From NCBI RefSeq assembly GCF_022637395.1, contig NZ_CP093339.1:124001-188000 (forward strand): DNA of 64,000 bases. Reading direction: 5' to 3'. The stretch is from Shinella sp. H4-D48. GTDB taxonomy: Bacteria; Pseudomonadota; Alphaproteobacteria; Rhizobiales; Rhizobiaceae. A program made the position numbers and the translations under genes. Positions 9,173 to 18,993 of the stretch are shown piece by piece (position 1 is the first letter of the stretch; each line of letters starts with the position of its first letter). The notes under the pieces are model-generated. The model was not told the DNA's origin. It did no database searches and saw nothing but the letters and a program-made list of their open reading frames with translations.

Positions 9173-10264
9173 ATGTCCGAGGATTTTCCAAGAGACATCG
9201 GCGCGAACGATACGGTGCTAATGGGGGTTGATGGCGCATTGGGGCGCATTCATCTCAACCGGCCGGAGGCGTTGAACAGCCTCAATCTGGATATGGTGCG
9301 CAAGATCGCCTGGGAAATCGAAGCACTGGAAAGCAACCCCGCTGTTCGCGCAATTGCGTTGACCGGCGAGGGCCGGGCACTGTGCGCCGGTGGCGATATC
9401 AAGATGATCTGGCAAACTGGACGAACAACGCCGGAAGCGGCGCTCGCCTTCTGGGCGGAGGAGTACCGTCTGAACGCCCGGATCAGCCATATGCGCAAGC
9501 CCTGGCTCGCCGTCATGGACGGGATCTGCATGGGCGGTGGCGTTGGCCTTTCCGTTCATGGAAGCCATCGTGTCGTAACGGAGCGGACACGTTTTGCCAT
9601 GCCGGAGACGGGTATCGGCTATTTTCCCGATGTCGGCAGCACCTGGACGCTGGCGCGGGCGCCAGAGCATCTCGGATTCTGGATCGGTCTCACTGGGGCA
9701 AGTATCGGTGCCGCGGACACGATTGCGGCCAGTCTTGCCGATGTCATGATTCCCTCCGAAGCCGTTCCGGGCTTGTTGTCAGATATTGCATCAGGCCGGA
9801 CCGTGGATGCTGCCCTCGACAGCTACAGCGTCGATCCCGGTGCGTCGGCACTGAAGGACAATGCCGCTCTCATTGACCGCATATTCCGCATTGAGAACAT
9901 CGCCGGGATTTTTGCAGCGCTGCGTGCCGACGGGTCGGATTTTGCGATGGCGACACTGGCGCATCTGGCGGGGAAATCACCGACTAGCCTCGTCCTGACA
10001 CTGCACCTTTTGCGTGAGGCAAACGGCTCGACGTCACTCGAAGACTGCCTCGACCGTGAATACGCCGCCGATGCGACGATACTGGCAGGGCACGATTTCT
10101 ATGAAGGTGTGCGTGCCGCTGTCATCGACAAGGATCGCGCTCCCGTCTGGTCACCGGCACGGCTGGAAGACGTCAATCAGGCAGCGCTTCTTGCCGCGAT
10201 CAAGCCGCGTCCCTCGCTGTTTCCAAGGCTGCCGTCAGATTCTCTCCAATGGAAGGAAAATTGA
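9173..10264 (+). CDS. 3-hydroxyisobutyryl-CoA hydrolase
   Basis: This 363-residue protein belongs to the HIBCH branch of the crotonase superfamily. It is longer than a hydratase and shows the branch-specific segments ALCAGGDIKMIW and MPETGIGYFPDVGSTW. It releases free 3-hydroxyisobutyrate from its CoA ester, the committed step of valine degradation. The frame is open from 9104, but ATG 9173, one base after the hydratase stop, with adjacent AGGA-type bases gives the expected N-terminus. The next gene, mmsB, uses its product. Confidence 0.9.
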   Translation: MSEDFPRDIGANDTVLMGVDGALGRIHLNRPEALNSLNLDMVRKIAWEIEALESNPAVRAIALTGEGRALCAGGDIKMIWQTGRTTPEAALAFWAEEYRLNARISHMRKPWLAVMDGICMGGGVGLSVHGSHRVVTERTRFAMPETGIGYFPDVGSTWTLARAPEHLGFWIGLTGASIGAADTIAASLADVMIPSEAVPGLLSDIASGRTVDAALDSYSVDPGASALKDNAALIDRIFRIENIAGIFAALRADGSDFAMATLAHLAGKSPTSLVLTLHLLREANGSTSLEDCLDREYAADATILAGHDFYEGVRAAVIDKDRAPVWSPARLEDVNQAALLAAIKPRPSLFPRLPSDSLQWKEN

Positions 10265-10265
10265 T

Positions 10266-11168
10266 ATGACCCGGTCGATCGCTTTCATAGGTCTGGGGAA
10301 TATGGGCGCGCCGATGGCGGGTAATCTCGTCAAGGCGGGTTACACAGTCACTGGCTTCGACGTAGCGCCAGCGGCACGGCACAATGCCGCCGAGCGTGGA
10401 GTACGGGTCGTCGATTCCGTGAATGCGGTCGTCGATGGTGTGGATGCCGTCATCTCCATGTTGCCAAACGCGGCACTCGTCCTCGACGTCTGGACACAGC
10501 TTGCTGATATCGTCCGTCCGGGAACTCTGGTCATCGACAGTTCGACAATAGATGTCGAAAGCGCGCGCGCCGCGCACCTGCTGCTGCCCGCCTGCGTGAC
10601 GGTGGATGCGCCGGTCTCGGGGGGAACGGGCGGTGCGGAAGCCGGAACACTGAGCTTCATGCTGGGTGGCGAAGCTGACGCGATCGAAGCCGCGCGTCCG
10701 GTGCTCGAGCCGATGGCCGGACGTATCATTCCCTGCGGAGCAGCAGGAGCGGGACAGGCGGCGAAGCTCTGCAACAACATGCTGCTGGGTATTTCCATGA
10801 TCGGTGCGGCCGAAGCGTTCGTGCTGGGAGAGAAGCTGGGACTGGAACATCAGGCACTGTTCGATGTCCTGTCGACATCGTCTGGTCAATGCTGGTCGGT
10901 CAACACCTATTGCCCGGTGCCGGGCCCCGTTCCGACGTCACCGGCAAACCGTGATTATGCACCGGGATTTGCGGGCGCTCTGATGCTGAAGGACCTGCGC
11001 CTCGCCAGCCAGGCCGCGACCGATTGTGTGGCGGCAACCCCGCTGGGTGCAAAGGCGCGGCGGCTTTACGAGGCGTTTGTGGCGTCGGGGCAGGGCCACA
11101 AGGATTTCTCCGCCATTTTCGCTTATTTAAGGGATAATCACGTCGAGCACGGTGAGCAAACTGTGTGA
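10266..11168 (+). CDS. mmsB: 3-hydroxyisobutyrate dehydrogenase
   Basis: The 300-residue beta-hydroxyacid dehydrogenase has the N-terminal Rossmann motif GLGNMGAPMAGNL, the substrate-binding motif DAPVSGGTGGAEAGTL and the catalytic Lys in GAGQAAKLCNNM. It oxidises 3-hydroxyisobutyrate to methylmalonate semialdehyde with NAD+. ATG 10266 follows the HIBCH stop by one base and is preceded by GGAAGGA. The usual partner, methylmalonate-semialdehyde dehydrogenase (mmsA), is not in this operon or window and must be encoded elsewhere. Confidence 0.93.
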   Translation: MTRSIAFIGLGNMGAPMAGNLVKAGYTVTGFDVAPAARHNAAERGVRVVDSVNAVVDGVDAVISMLPNAALVLDVWTQLADIVRPGTLVIDSSTIDVESARAAHLLLPACVTVDAPVSGGTGGAEAGTLSFMLGGEADAIEAARPVLEPMAGRIIPCGAAGAGQAAKLCNNMLLGISMIGAAEAFVLGEKLGLEHQALFDVLSTSSGQCWSVNTYCPVPGPVPTSPANRDYAPGFAGALMLKDLRLASQAATDCVAATPLGAKARRLYEAFVASGQGHKDFSAIFAYLRDNHVEHGEQTV

Positions 11169-12832
11169 TGGTTCAAGCTGTGAACTGTTCCGAACGCGAA
11201 AGCATGGAATTCGACGTTGTGATCGTCGGTGCGGGTCCTGCCGGCCTTTCGGCGGCGATCCGGCTGAAGCAGGTCAATCCTGATCTCACCGTCGTCGTGC
11301 TGGAAAAGGGCTCGGAGGTCGGCGCGCACATTCTTTCCGGCGCCGTGGTCGATCCCATCGGCATCGATCGCCTGCTGCCGGACTGGCGCGAGGATGCCGA
11401 TCATCCGTTCAAGACCGAGGTCACGGACGACCATTTCCTGTTCCTCGGCCCGGCCGGCTCGGTGCGCCTGCCCAACGCCTTCATGCCACCCTTGATGAAC
11501 AACCACGGCAACTACATCGTCTCGCTCGGCAATGTCTGTCGCTGGCTGGCGACCAAGGCGGAAGAGCTTGGCGTCGAAATCTATCCCGGCTTTGCCGCCA
11601 CCGAAGTGCTCTACAATGACGAAGGCGCCGTCATCGGTGTGGCCACCGGCGATATGGGCATCGAGCGCAACGGCGAGCCCGGCCCGAACTACACGCGCGG
11701 CATGGCGCTGCTCGGCAAGTATACGCTGATCTCCGAGGGCGTGCGTGGTTCGCTTGCCAAGCAGCTGATCGCGACGTTCGACCTCCAGAAGGATCGCGAG
11801 CCGCAGAAATTCGGCATCGGCCTCAAGGAACTCTGGCAGGTCAAGCCGGAGAACCACAGGCCCGGCCTCGTGCAGCACTCCTTCGGCTGGCCGCTCGGCA
11901 TGAAGACCGGCGGCGGCTCGTTCCTCTATCACCTCGAAGACAACATGGTCGCCGTCGGCTTCGTGGTGCATCTCAACTACAAGAACCCCTACCTTTATCC
12001 CTTCGAGGAGTTCCAGCGCTTCAAGACGCATCCGGCGATCCGCGGTACCTTCGAGGGCGGCAAGCGGCTGTCCTACGGCGCGCGTGCGATCACCGAGGGC
12101 GGCTACCAGTCGGTGCCGAAACTGTCCTTCCCGGGTGGAGCGCTGATCGGCTGCTCGGCCGGCTTCGTCAACGTGCCCCGCATCAAGGGCAGCCACAATG
12201 CGGTGCTGTCGGGCATGCTGGCAGCCGAGAAGCTGGCGGATGCGATTGCGGCCGGCCGCGCCAATGACGAGCCGATCGAGATCGAGCAGGGCTGGCGCGA
12301 CAGCGCCATCGGCTCGGACCTCAGGAAGGTGCGCAACGTCAAGCCGCTCTGGTCGAAGTTCGGCACGGCGATCGGCGTGGCGCTGGGTGGTCTCGATATG
12401 TGGACGAACACGCTTCTCGGCTTCTCGTTCTTCGGTACGCTCAAGCACGGCAAGACCGATGCGGCCTCGCTGGAACCGGCGGCGAAGCATCAGCGGATCG
12501 ACTATCCGAAGCCGGATGGCGTTCTGACCTTCGACCGCCTGTCCTCGGTGTTCCTGTCGAACACCAACCACGAGGAAGACCAGCCGATCCATCTGCAGGT
12601 CAGGAATCCCGAGCTGCAGAAGACGTCCGAACTCGACATCTACGCCGGCCCGTCGACGCGCTACTGTCCGGCAGGCGTCTACGAGTGGGTCGAGAAGGAT
12701 GGCCAGGACGTCTACGTCATCAATGCGCAGAACTGCGTGCACTGCAAGACCTGCGACATCAAGGACCCCAACCAGAACATCAACTGGGTGCCGCCGCAAG
12801 GGGGCGAAGGGCCGGTCTATCCGAACATGTAA
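11168..12832 (+). CDS. Electron transfer flavoprotein:ubiquinone oxidoreductase
   Basis: This ~554-residue inner-membrane-associated iron-sulfur flavoprotein passes electrons from acyl-CoA dehydrogenases (via ETF) to ubiquinone. The N-terminus has the FAD dinucleotide motif VIVGAGPAGLSAAIR. The C-terminus has the [4Fe-4S] ligands in CPAGVYEW and CVHCKTCDIKDP. The start is uncertain: ATG 11168 overlaps the mmsB stop (TGATG), but ATG 11204, just before the FAD motif, would also work. Finding it inside a catabolic operon is less usual than a stand-alone gene and fits the acyl-CoA dehydrogenase upstream. ETF subunits are not encoded in this window. Confidence 0.94.
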   Translation: MVQAVNCSERESMEFDVVIVGAGPAGLSAAIRLKQVNPDLTVVVLEKGSEVGAHILSGAVVDPIGIDRLLPDWREDADHPFKTEVTDDHFLFLGPAGSVRLPNAFMPPLMNNHGNYIVSLGNVCRWLATKAEELGVEIYPGFAATEVLYNDEGAVIGVATGDMGIERNGEPGPNYTRGMALLGKYTLISEGVRGSLAKQLIATFDLQKDREPQKFGIGLKELWQVKPENHRPGLVQHSFGWPLGMKTGGGSFLYHLEDNMVAVGFVVHLNYKNPYLYPFEEFQRFKTHPAIRGTFEGGKRLSYGARAITEGGYQSVPKLSFPGGALIGCSAGFVNVPRIKGSHNAVLSGMLAAEKLADAIAAGRANDEPIEIEQGWRDSAIGSDLRKVRNVKPLWSKFGTAIGVALGGLDMWTNTLLGFSFFGTLKHGKTDAASLEPAAKHQRIDYPKPDGVLTFDRLSSVFLSNTNHEEDQPIHLQVRNPELQKTSELDIYAGPSTRYCPAGVYEWVEKDGQDVYVINAQNCVHCKTCDIKDPNQNINWVPPQGGEGPVYPNM

Positions 12833-12859
12833 ATCCCGAAAAAGAGAGAAAATCCTCCT

Positions 12860-14392
12860 ATGAGGAATGTTATCGAGAAACTGCAGCAAAAAAAGGAATC
12901 TGCCTATCTGGGCGGTGGGGCACATCGGATCGAGGCGCAGCATGCCAAGGGCAAGCTGACGGCGCGCGAGCGTATCGATGTGCTGCTGGATGAGGGTTCC
13001 TTCGAGGAATACGACATGTACGTGACCCACCGGGCGGTGGATTTTGGCATGGCGGAGCAGAAAGTGGCGGGCGACGGTGTGGTGACCGGCTGGGGTACCA
13101 TCAATGGCCGGCAGGTCTATGTCTTCTCGCAGGATTTCACCGTGCTCGGCGGTTCTCTCTCCGAGACCCATGCCCAGAAGATATGCAAGATCATGGATAT
13201 GGCGGTGCGCAACGGCGCGCCGGTGATTGGTCTCAACGATTCCGGCGGTGCGCGTATCCAGGAGGGTGTCGCCTCGCTCGGTGGCTATGCCGATGTCTTC
13301 AAGCGCAATGTCACCGCCTCGGGCATTGTGCCGCAAATTTCCGTCATCATGGGACCTTGTGCCGGCGGCGCCGTCTATTCGCCGGCCATGACCGACTTCA
13401 TCTTCATGGTGCGCGATACCTCCTATATGTTCGTGACCGGGCCGGATGTGGTGAAGACGGTAACCAACGAGATCGTCACGGCTGAAGAGCTTGGCGGAGC
13501 CTCTACCCACACGAAAAAATCCTCCGTGGCCGATGGCGCCTATGAAAACGACATCGAAACACTGGAGCATGTCCGGCTGCTCTTTGATTTCCTGCCGCTC
13601 AACAATCGCGAAAAACCACCGATGCGCCCGTTCCACGACGATCCGGCCCGGCTGGAAGCGCGGCTCGATACGTTGATACCCGACAGTTCCAACAAGCCCT
13701 ACGACATGAAGGAATTGATCCACGCGCTGGCCGATGAGGGCGATTTTTTCGAGTTGCAGGAGGCATTTGCCCGCAACATCATTACCGGCTTCATTCGTCT
13801 TGAAGGCCAGACGGTGGGGGTTGTCGCCAATCAACCGATGGTGCTGGCCGGCTGCCTCGATATCGATGCCTCTCGCAAGGCAGCCCGTTTCGTGCGTTTC
13901 TGCGATGCCTTCAACATTCCGCTGCTGACACTGGTGGATGTGCCGGGTTTCCTGCCCGGTACAGCGCAGGAATATGGCGGCGTCATCAAGCACGGGGCTA
14001 AGCTTCTGTTCGCCTATTCAGAGGCCACGGTGCCGATGGTAACTCTGATCACCCGCAAGGCCTATGGCGGCGCTTATGACGTGATGGCATCCAAACATAT
14101 CGGCGCTGATGTGAACTATGCCTGGCCGACGGCGGAAATCGCTGTCATGGGAGCAAAAGGAGCGGCCGAAATCCTCTATCGTTCAGAGCTTGCCGATCCC
14201 GAGAAGATCGCCGCGCGCACGAAGGAATATGAGGAGCGTTTCGCCAATCCCTTTGTGGCGGCGGAACGCGGGTTCATCGATGAGGTCATCATGCCGCATT
14301 CCTCGCGCCGCCGCATCGCCCGCGCCTTCGCTTCGCTGCGCAACAAGAGCGTCGAAACACGCTGGAAGAAACACGATACTATCCCCCTTTGA
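12860..14392 (+). CDS. pccB: Propionyl-CoA carboxylase beta (carboxyltransferase) subunit
   Basis: The 510-residue protein is a carboxyltransferase of the PccB/AccD family and matches the usual PccB length. Signatures include [46 protein letters not shown] and the C-terminal [17 protein letters not shown] region. It carboxylates propionyl-CoA to (S)-methylmalonyl-CoA using carboxybiotin from the alpha subunit encoded 10 bases downstream. It drains propionyl-CoA produced by the thiolase and by valine breakdown. Confidence 0.96.
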   Translation: MRNVIEKLQQKKESAYLGGGAHRIEAQHAKGKLTARERIDVLLDEGSFEEYDMYVTHRAVDFGMAEQKVAGDGVVTGWGTINGRQVYVFSQDFTVLGGSLSETHAQKICKIMDMAVRNGAPVIGLNDSGGARIQEGVASLGGYADVFKRNVTASGIVPQISVIMGPCAGGAVYSPAMTDFIFMVRDTSYMFVTGPDVVKTVTNEIVTAEELGGASTHTKKSSVADGAYENDIETLEHVRLLFDFLPLNNREKPPMRPFHDDPARLEARLDTLIPDSSNKPYDMKELIHALADEGDFFELQEAFARNIITGFIRLEGQTVGVVANQPMVLAGCLDIDASRKAARFVRFCDAFNIPLLTLVDVPGFLPGTAQEYGGVIKHGAKLLFAYSEATVPMVTLITRKAYGGAYDVMASKHIGADVNYAWPTAEIAVMGAKGAAEILYRSELADPEKIAARTKEYEERFANPFVAAERGFIDEVIMPHSSRRRIARAFASLRNKSVETRWKKHDTIPL

Positions 14393-14402
14393 GAACGAAA
14401 AC

Positions 14403-16421
14403 ATGATCAAAAAAATCCTCATCGCCAATCGCGGCGAGATCGCGTGCCGTGTTATCCGTACGGCCAGAGCCATGGGTATCAAAACCGTCGCGGTCTATTC
14501 GGATGCGGACGCCAATGCACTGCATGTGGAGATGGCGGATGAAGCCGTTCATATTGGCCCGGCTCCCTCGTCGCAGTCCTATATCGTCATCGATAAAATT
14601 CTGGAGGCGATCGCAAAGACCGGAGCGGATGCAGTCCATCCCGGGTACGGCTTCCTGTCGGAAAATGCCGCCTTTGCCGAGGCGCTGGAAAAGGTGGGCG
14701 TCGTCTTCATCGGCCCGCCTGTCGGCGCGATCGAGGCGATGGGTGACAAGATCACCTCGAAGAAACTGGCCGCCAAAGCAGGTGTTTCCACCGTTCCAGG
14801 CCATATGGGGCTGATCGAGGATGCGGATGAGGCGGTGCGGATCGCATCGCAGATCGGGTATCCCGTCATGATCAAGGCGTCCGCCGGTGGCGGCGGCAAG
14901 GGCATGCGCATCGCCTTCAACGATACCGAGGCGCGCGAGGGGTTTCAGTCCTCGAAAAACGAGGCGAAATCTTCGTTCGGCGATGACCGCATCTTCATCG
15001 AGAAGTTCGTCACCCAGCCGCGCCACATTGAAATTCAGGTGCTGGGCGATCAACACGGCAACGTCGTCTACCTGGGAGAACGGGAATGCTCCATCCAGCG
15101 CCGTAATCAGAAAGTCATTGAAGAAGCGCCTTCTCCGTTTCTCGATGCTGCGACGCGGCAAGCCATGGGTGAACAAGCCGTGGCACTTGCCAAGGCCGTT
15201 GGATATTATTCCGCCGGCACGGTCGAATTTATCGTGGACGGCAATCGCAATTTCTATTTCCTTGAAATGAACACCCGCCTCCAGGTGGAGCATCCGGTAA
15301 CGGAGCTCGTGACAGGGATCGATCTCGTGGAGCAGATGATCCGCGTTGCATCCGGGGAGAGGCTTGCTTTCGGCCAGGGCGATGTGAAGCTTGACGGATC
15401 GGCGATCGAAAGCCGGCTCTACGCAGAAGACCCCTACCGGAACTTCCTGCCCTCGATCGGCCGGTTGACGCGCTATCGCCCGCCAAAAGAAGGCGCGCAG
15501 CCCGATGGTGTCGTCATTCGCAACGATACCGGCGTCTTCGAAGGCGGCGAAATCTCTATCTATTACGATCCGATGATCTCGAAACTCTGCACCTGGTCTC
15601 CCGGTGAGGCGGGGACTGCGCGGGTGGCGGCAATCGATGCCATGGGAAAGGCACTCGACGCTTTCGAGGTGGAAGGCATCGGCCACAACCTGCCTTTTCT
15701 CTCCGCTGTAATGAACCAGGCGCGGTTCCGTTCAGGACAGATCACAACCGCCTATATTGCCGAGGAATTTCCGGAGGGATTTCTCGGCGTCACCCCTGAT
15801 GCGGCATCGGCACAGAAGCTTGCCGCCATTGCTGCGTTGATCAACCACCGCCTTCAGGAGCGCGCCGCACAGATCTCCGGAACGATTGGCAACCATCGTC
15901 GCATAGTCGGCAAACAATGGGTCGTCACCTTCCCAGGCTTCGAACAGGTCTTGCGGCTGGAAACCGACGCAGCCACAGCTTCCATCGTGTTTGAGGATGA
16001 CGCCCGGATCGGTGTTGCCAGCGGGTGGCTTCCTGGCCAGAGCCTCGCGCCCTTCGATGTCGATGGCGAGACCATCGGGATCAAGGTTGATCTCATAGGA
16101 TCCGCCATCCGGCTACGCTGGCGCGGTATGGATGTGACGGCAAGGGTGCGTAGTCCCCGCGTTGCGGAACTGGCAAGACTGATGCCGGTCAAGCGCCGGT
16201 CGAATAGGTCAAAAATGCTGCTGTGCCCGATGCCGGGCGTGATCACCTCGGTCATGGTGATTGAGGGCGAGCATGTTGAAGCGGGTCAGACACTGGCGAC
16301 CGTGGAGGCGATGAAGATGGAAAACGTGCTGAAGGCGGAGCGCAAGGGCATCATCAAACGCGTCGCTGCGGCAGTCGGTCAAAGCCTTGCGGTCGACGAA
16401 TTGATCATGGAGTTCGGGTGA
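14403..16421 (+). CDS. pccA: Propionyl-CoA carboxylase alpha subunit (biotin carboxylase + BCCP)
   Basis: This 672-residue protein has an N-terminal biotin carboxylase domain (IANRGEIACRVIRTA at the start, ATP-grasp segment KASAGGGGKGMR, EMNTRLQVEHPVTE) and a C-terminal biotinyl domain with EAMKMEN, biotin on Lys638. The region between matches the BT domain that docks to PccB. The open frame begins at 14118 inside pccB, but ATG 14403 gives the canonical MIKKILIANRGE start. It forms an alpha6-beta6 type complex with PccB. Confidence 0.96.
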   Translation: MIKKILIANRGEIACRVIRTARAMGIKTVAVYSDADANALHVEMADEAVHIGPAPSSQSYIVIDKILEAIAKTGADAVHPGYGFLSENAAFAEALEKVGVVFIGPPVGAIEAMGDKITSKKLAAKAGVSTVPGHMGLIEDADEAVRIASQIGYPVMIKASAGGGGKGMRIAFNDTEAREGFQSSKNEAKSSFGDDRIFIEKFVTQPRHIEIQVLGDQHGNVVYLGERECSIQRRNQKVIEEAPSPFLDAATRQAMGEQAVALAKAVGYYSAGTVEFIVDGNRNFYFLEMNTRLQVEHPVTELVTGIDLVEQMIRVASGERLAFGQGDVKLDGSAIESRLYAEDPYRNFLPSIGRLTRYRPPKEGAQPDGVVIRNDTGVFEGGEISIYYDPMISKLCTWSPGEAGTARVAAIDAMGKALDAFEVEGIGHNLPFLSAVMNQARFRSGQITTAYIAEEFPEGFLGVTPDAASAQKLAAIAALINHRLQERAAQISGTIGNHRRIVGKQWVVTFPGFEQVLRLETDAATASIVFEDDARIGVASGWLPGQSLAPFDVDGETIGIKVDLIGSAIRLRWRGMDVTARVRSPRVAELARLMPVKRRSNRSKMLLCPMPGVITSVMVIEGEHVEAGQTLATVEAMKMENVLKAERKGIIKRVAAAVGQSLAVDELIMEFG

Positions 16422-16486
16422 ACCCGTCTTCTGCGAATGCAAGACAGGTTTCTCAATTGCAGGCATGGTGAAATTGGAGTTAGGCG

Positions 16487-18625
16487 ATGTCCGAGAAAAC
16501 ACTTTCAGACTGGGTGTTGCTTGCAGAAAAAGAGTTGAAGGCGAAGCCCGATCAGCTCATCTGGAACACGCCCGAGGGCATCGCGGTCAAACCGCTTTAC
16601 ACGGCACGGGATCTGGAAGGTATCGAGCATCTCGACAGCCTCCCGGGTTTCGAGCCTTTTTTGCGTGGTCCGCGCGCGACCATGTACGCAGGACGCCCCT
16701 GGACCGTCCGGCAATATGCGGGTTTCTCGACCGCTGAAGAATCCAACGCATTCTATCGGCGCAATCTGGCCGCTGGGCAGAAGGGTTTGTCCGTCGCTTT
16801 CGATCTTGCCACGCATCGTGGTTATGACAGTGACCATGAACGCGTCGAGGGCGACGTCGGTAAGGCGGGCGTGGCAATCGATAGCGTCGAGGACATGAAG
16901 ATCCTGTTCGACCAGATCCCGCTGGACGAGATGTCGGTATCGATGACGATGAACGGCGCGGTGATCCCGATTCTGGCCAATTACATTGTCGCCGGCGAGG
17001 AGCAGGGTGTTGCGCGCGCCGCGCTTTCTGGCACGATCCAGAACGATATCCTGAAAGAGTTCATGGTCCGCAATACGTATATCTATCCGCCGGAACCCTC
17101 GATGCGGATCATCGCCGATATCATCGAGTATACGGCCAAGGAGATGCCAAAATTCAATTCCATCTCCATTTCCGGCTATCACATGCAGGAGGCGGGCGCG
17201 ACGCTGGTTCAGGAATTGGCCTTCACGCTGGCGGATGGCCGTGAATATGTGCGGGCTGCTTTGGCCAAGGGGCTGAATGTCGATGAATTTGCCGGCCGGC
17301 TTTCGTTCTTCTTCGCGATCGGCATGAATTTCTTCATGGAGGCCGCAAAGTTGCGCGCCGCGCGCCTGCTCTGGTCTCGGATCATGGAGGAATTCAAGCC
17401 GCAGAAGGCGTCGTCGCTGATGCTGCGAACCCATTGCCAGACCTCCGGTGTCTCACTGCAGGAACAGGATCCCTATAACAATATCATCCGCACGGCCTTC
17501 GAGGCCATGTCGGCCGTGCTGGGCGGGACGCAGTCGTTGCACACCAATGCCTTGGACGAGGCGATTGCGCTGCCAACGGATTTTTCCGCCCGGATCGCCC
17601 GCAACACCCAGCTTATTCTTCAACATGAGACTGGCGTCACCAAGGTGATCGATCCGTTGGCCGGATCCTATTATATCGAAAGCCTGACGAACGATCTGGC
17701 AAACGAGGCCTGGGCGCTCATCGAAGAGGTCGAAAACCTCGGCGGCATGACCAAAGCCGTGGCGGACGGCCTGCCGAAACGCCTGATCGAAACGGCCGCG
17801 ACCCGCCGCCAGGCTGCGGTTGACCGTGCCGAGGAGATCATCGTCGGTGTCAACAAATACCGGCTGAACGACGAAGCGCCGATCGACATCCTGTCGATCG
17901 ATAACAGCACCGTTCGCATGGGGCAGATCAAGCGGCTGGAAGACGTGCGCCGGCGGCGCGATCCGACTCACGTCGCTGCCATGCTCGGCATACTCTCGGA
18001 AACAGCGAAAACCGGCAATGGCAATCTTCTGGCGGCTGCCGTCGATGCTGCGCGCGCCAGGGCCACTGTAGGCGAGATTTCGGACGCGCTACGACGTGTC
18101 TTCGGCGATCATTCCGCCGTGCCGGAAGTTGTCGGCAATATTTATGGACCAGCCTACGAAGGCGATCCGGAATACAGCATTCTGGTCGAGCGTCTGTCGG
18201 CCTTTTCCGCGAGCATTGGCAGCAAGCCGAGAATTCTCGTCGCCAAGCTTGGACAGGACGGACATGACCGTGGTGCAAAAGTGGTTGCCTCCGCCTTCGG
18301 CGACATCGGTTTCCAGGTGCTGGCCGGCCCTCTGTTCCAGACGCCAGAGGAGGCGGCGGACCTTGCGCTCAGCGAGAGGGTGCACGTTGTCGGTATCTCC
18401 TCTCTGGCGGCCGGGCACAAGACGCTCGCGCCGCAACTGGTCGCGGCATTGAAGTCGAAGGGTGCGAAGGATGTGATCGTAGTGGTCGGGGGGGTTATTC
18501 CACGCCAGGATTACGACTTCCTGCTTGAAAACGGCGTCGCTGCCGTTTTCGGCCCTGGCACCAATGTTCTGGATGCTGCGCGCGCCGTTATGGATCTACT
18601 TGAAGGTAAGCGTAGCAACTGGTGA
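16487..18625 (+). CDS. mcm: Methylmalonyl-CoA mutase
   Basis: The 712-residue protein is a full-length, single-polypeptide B12-dependent mutase converting (R)-methylmalonyl-CoA to succinyl-CoA. The N-terminal TIM-barrel catalytic domain includes [20 protein letters not shown] and [12 protein letters not shown]. The C-terminal cobalamin domain has the DGHDRG ligand motif (His replaces the lower axial base) and the SSLAAGH segment. It follows pccA by 65 bases and completes the propionyl-CoA pathway. An epimerase is needed between PccAB and this enzyme, and only a remnant of one is seen, just downstream. Confidence 0.96.
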   Translation: MSEKTLSDWVLLAEKELKAKPDQLIWNTPEGIAVKPLYTARDLEGIEHLDSLPGFEPFLRGPRATMYAGRPWTVRQYAGFSTAEESNAFYRRNLAAGQKGLSVAFDLATHRGYDSDHERVEGDVGKAGVAIDSVEDMKILFDQIPLDEMSVSMTMNGAVIPILANYIVAGEEQGVARAALSGTIQNDILKEFMVRNTYIYPPEPSMRIIADIIEYTAKEMPKFNSISISGYHMQEAGATLVQELAFTLADGREYVRAALAKGLNVDEFAGRLSFFFAIGMNFFMEAAKLRAARLLWSRIMEEFKPQKASSLMLRTHCQTSGVSLQEQDPYNNIIRTAFEAMSAVLGGTQSLHTNALDEAIALPTDFSARIARNTQLILQHETGVTKVIDPLAGSYYIESLTNDLANEAWALIEEVENLGGMTKAVADGLPKRLIETAATRRQAAVDRAEEIIVGVNKYRLNDEAPIDILSIDNSTVRMGQIKRLEDVRRRRDPTHVAAMLGILSETAKTGNGNLLAAAVDAARARATVGEISDALRRVFGDHSAVPEVVGNIYGPAYEGDPEYSILVERLSAFSASIGSKPRILVAKLGQDGHDRGAKVVASAFGDIGFQVLAGPLFQTPEEAADLALSERVHVVGISSLAAGHKTLAPQLVAALKSKGAKDVIVVVGGVIPRQDYDFLLENGVAAVFGPGTNVLDAARAVMDLLEGKRSNW

Positions 18626-18632
18626 TGCCCTC

Positions 18633-18710
18633 ATGATGAATGGCCAGAACCCTATTGCAATTGCCGTACCCGACATCGCGGCGATAGCGAATGCCGGTCG
18701 CCTGAAGTGA
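18633..18710 (+). pseudogene. 25-codon remnant resembling the N-terminus of methylmalonyl-CoA epimerase
   Basis: A short frame starts with tandem ATGs 8 bases after the mutase stop. It encodes NPIAIAVPDIAAI followed by 11 more residues and a stop. The pattern N-x-I-A-I-A-V-P-D is how alphaproteobacterial methylmalonyl-CoA epimerases begin (first strand of the glyoxalase/VOC fold). Epimerase is the missing step between pccAB and mcm and is often next to mcm. The rest of a ~134-residue epimerase is absent in all three frames downstream. A decayed or truncated epimerase is the best reading, but the match is short and made from memory. Confidence 0.45.
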
Positions 18711-18993
18711 AGGTGTCAGAGCAGGATGACCCGTGGAGCACGACGTGACCGTCGTCGTCCCTTGGAGCAGGATGAACGGAAACGGCTTCTGCTTGTTGGG
18801 GGCGATCGGGCATTTTGGACCTTAAGGGAACTGTGCCGGCCACTGTGAAGCGGGCCGGACGGATTATCTCGAAAACATTGATATGTCCGGAGTCCCAAAT
18901 CGGAAGTTCCAATCGTCAAGCCAATGAGCGGAATGTGATCTGCTTCATTGGTGGACTGTGGCGCCTTGAACGCCATATGGATTGGGGATTTTC
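18711..18993 (+). promoter_or_regulatory. Intergenic region and presumed promoter of the TonB-receptor operon
   Basis: There are 283 bases between the epimerase-like remnant and the receptor ATG. It has an 11-base direct repeat GAGCAGGATGA (18719-18729 and 18765-18775) and an inverted repeat CCGGCC/GGCCGG (18836-18841 and 18853-18858) without a T-tract. A promoter read by the FecI-type sigma factor encoded at 25476 is expected here. I could not assign one by eye, and no clear Fur, RirA or Irr box was recognised. Confidence 0.4.

Noticed and set aside
11138-13993. Very long minus-strand open frame (951 codons) opposite ETF-QO and pccB
   Set aside because: It is an antisense shadow in GC-rich coding DNA: composition is His/Arg-rich, no family resemblance, and it overlaps two certain genes.
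14379-15686. Long minus-strand frame opposite pccA
   Set aside because: Antisense shadow of a conserved biotin carboxylase; no protein-like signature or ribosome-binding site.
18719-18775. Direct repeat GAGCAGGATGA as an insertion-element target duplication
   Set aside because: The 35 bases between copies hold no element, and GAGCAGGATG-like strings are common in rhizobial intergenic DNA.
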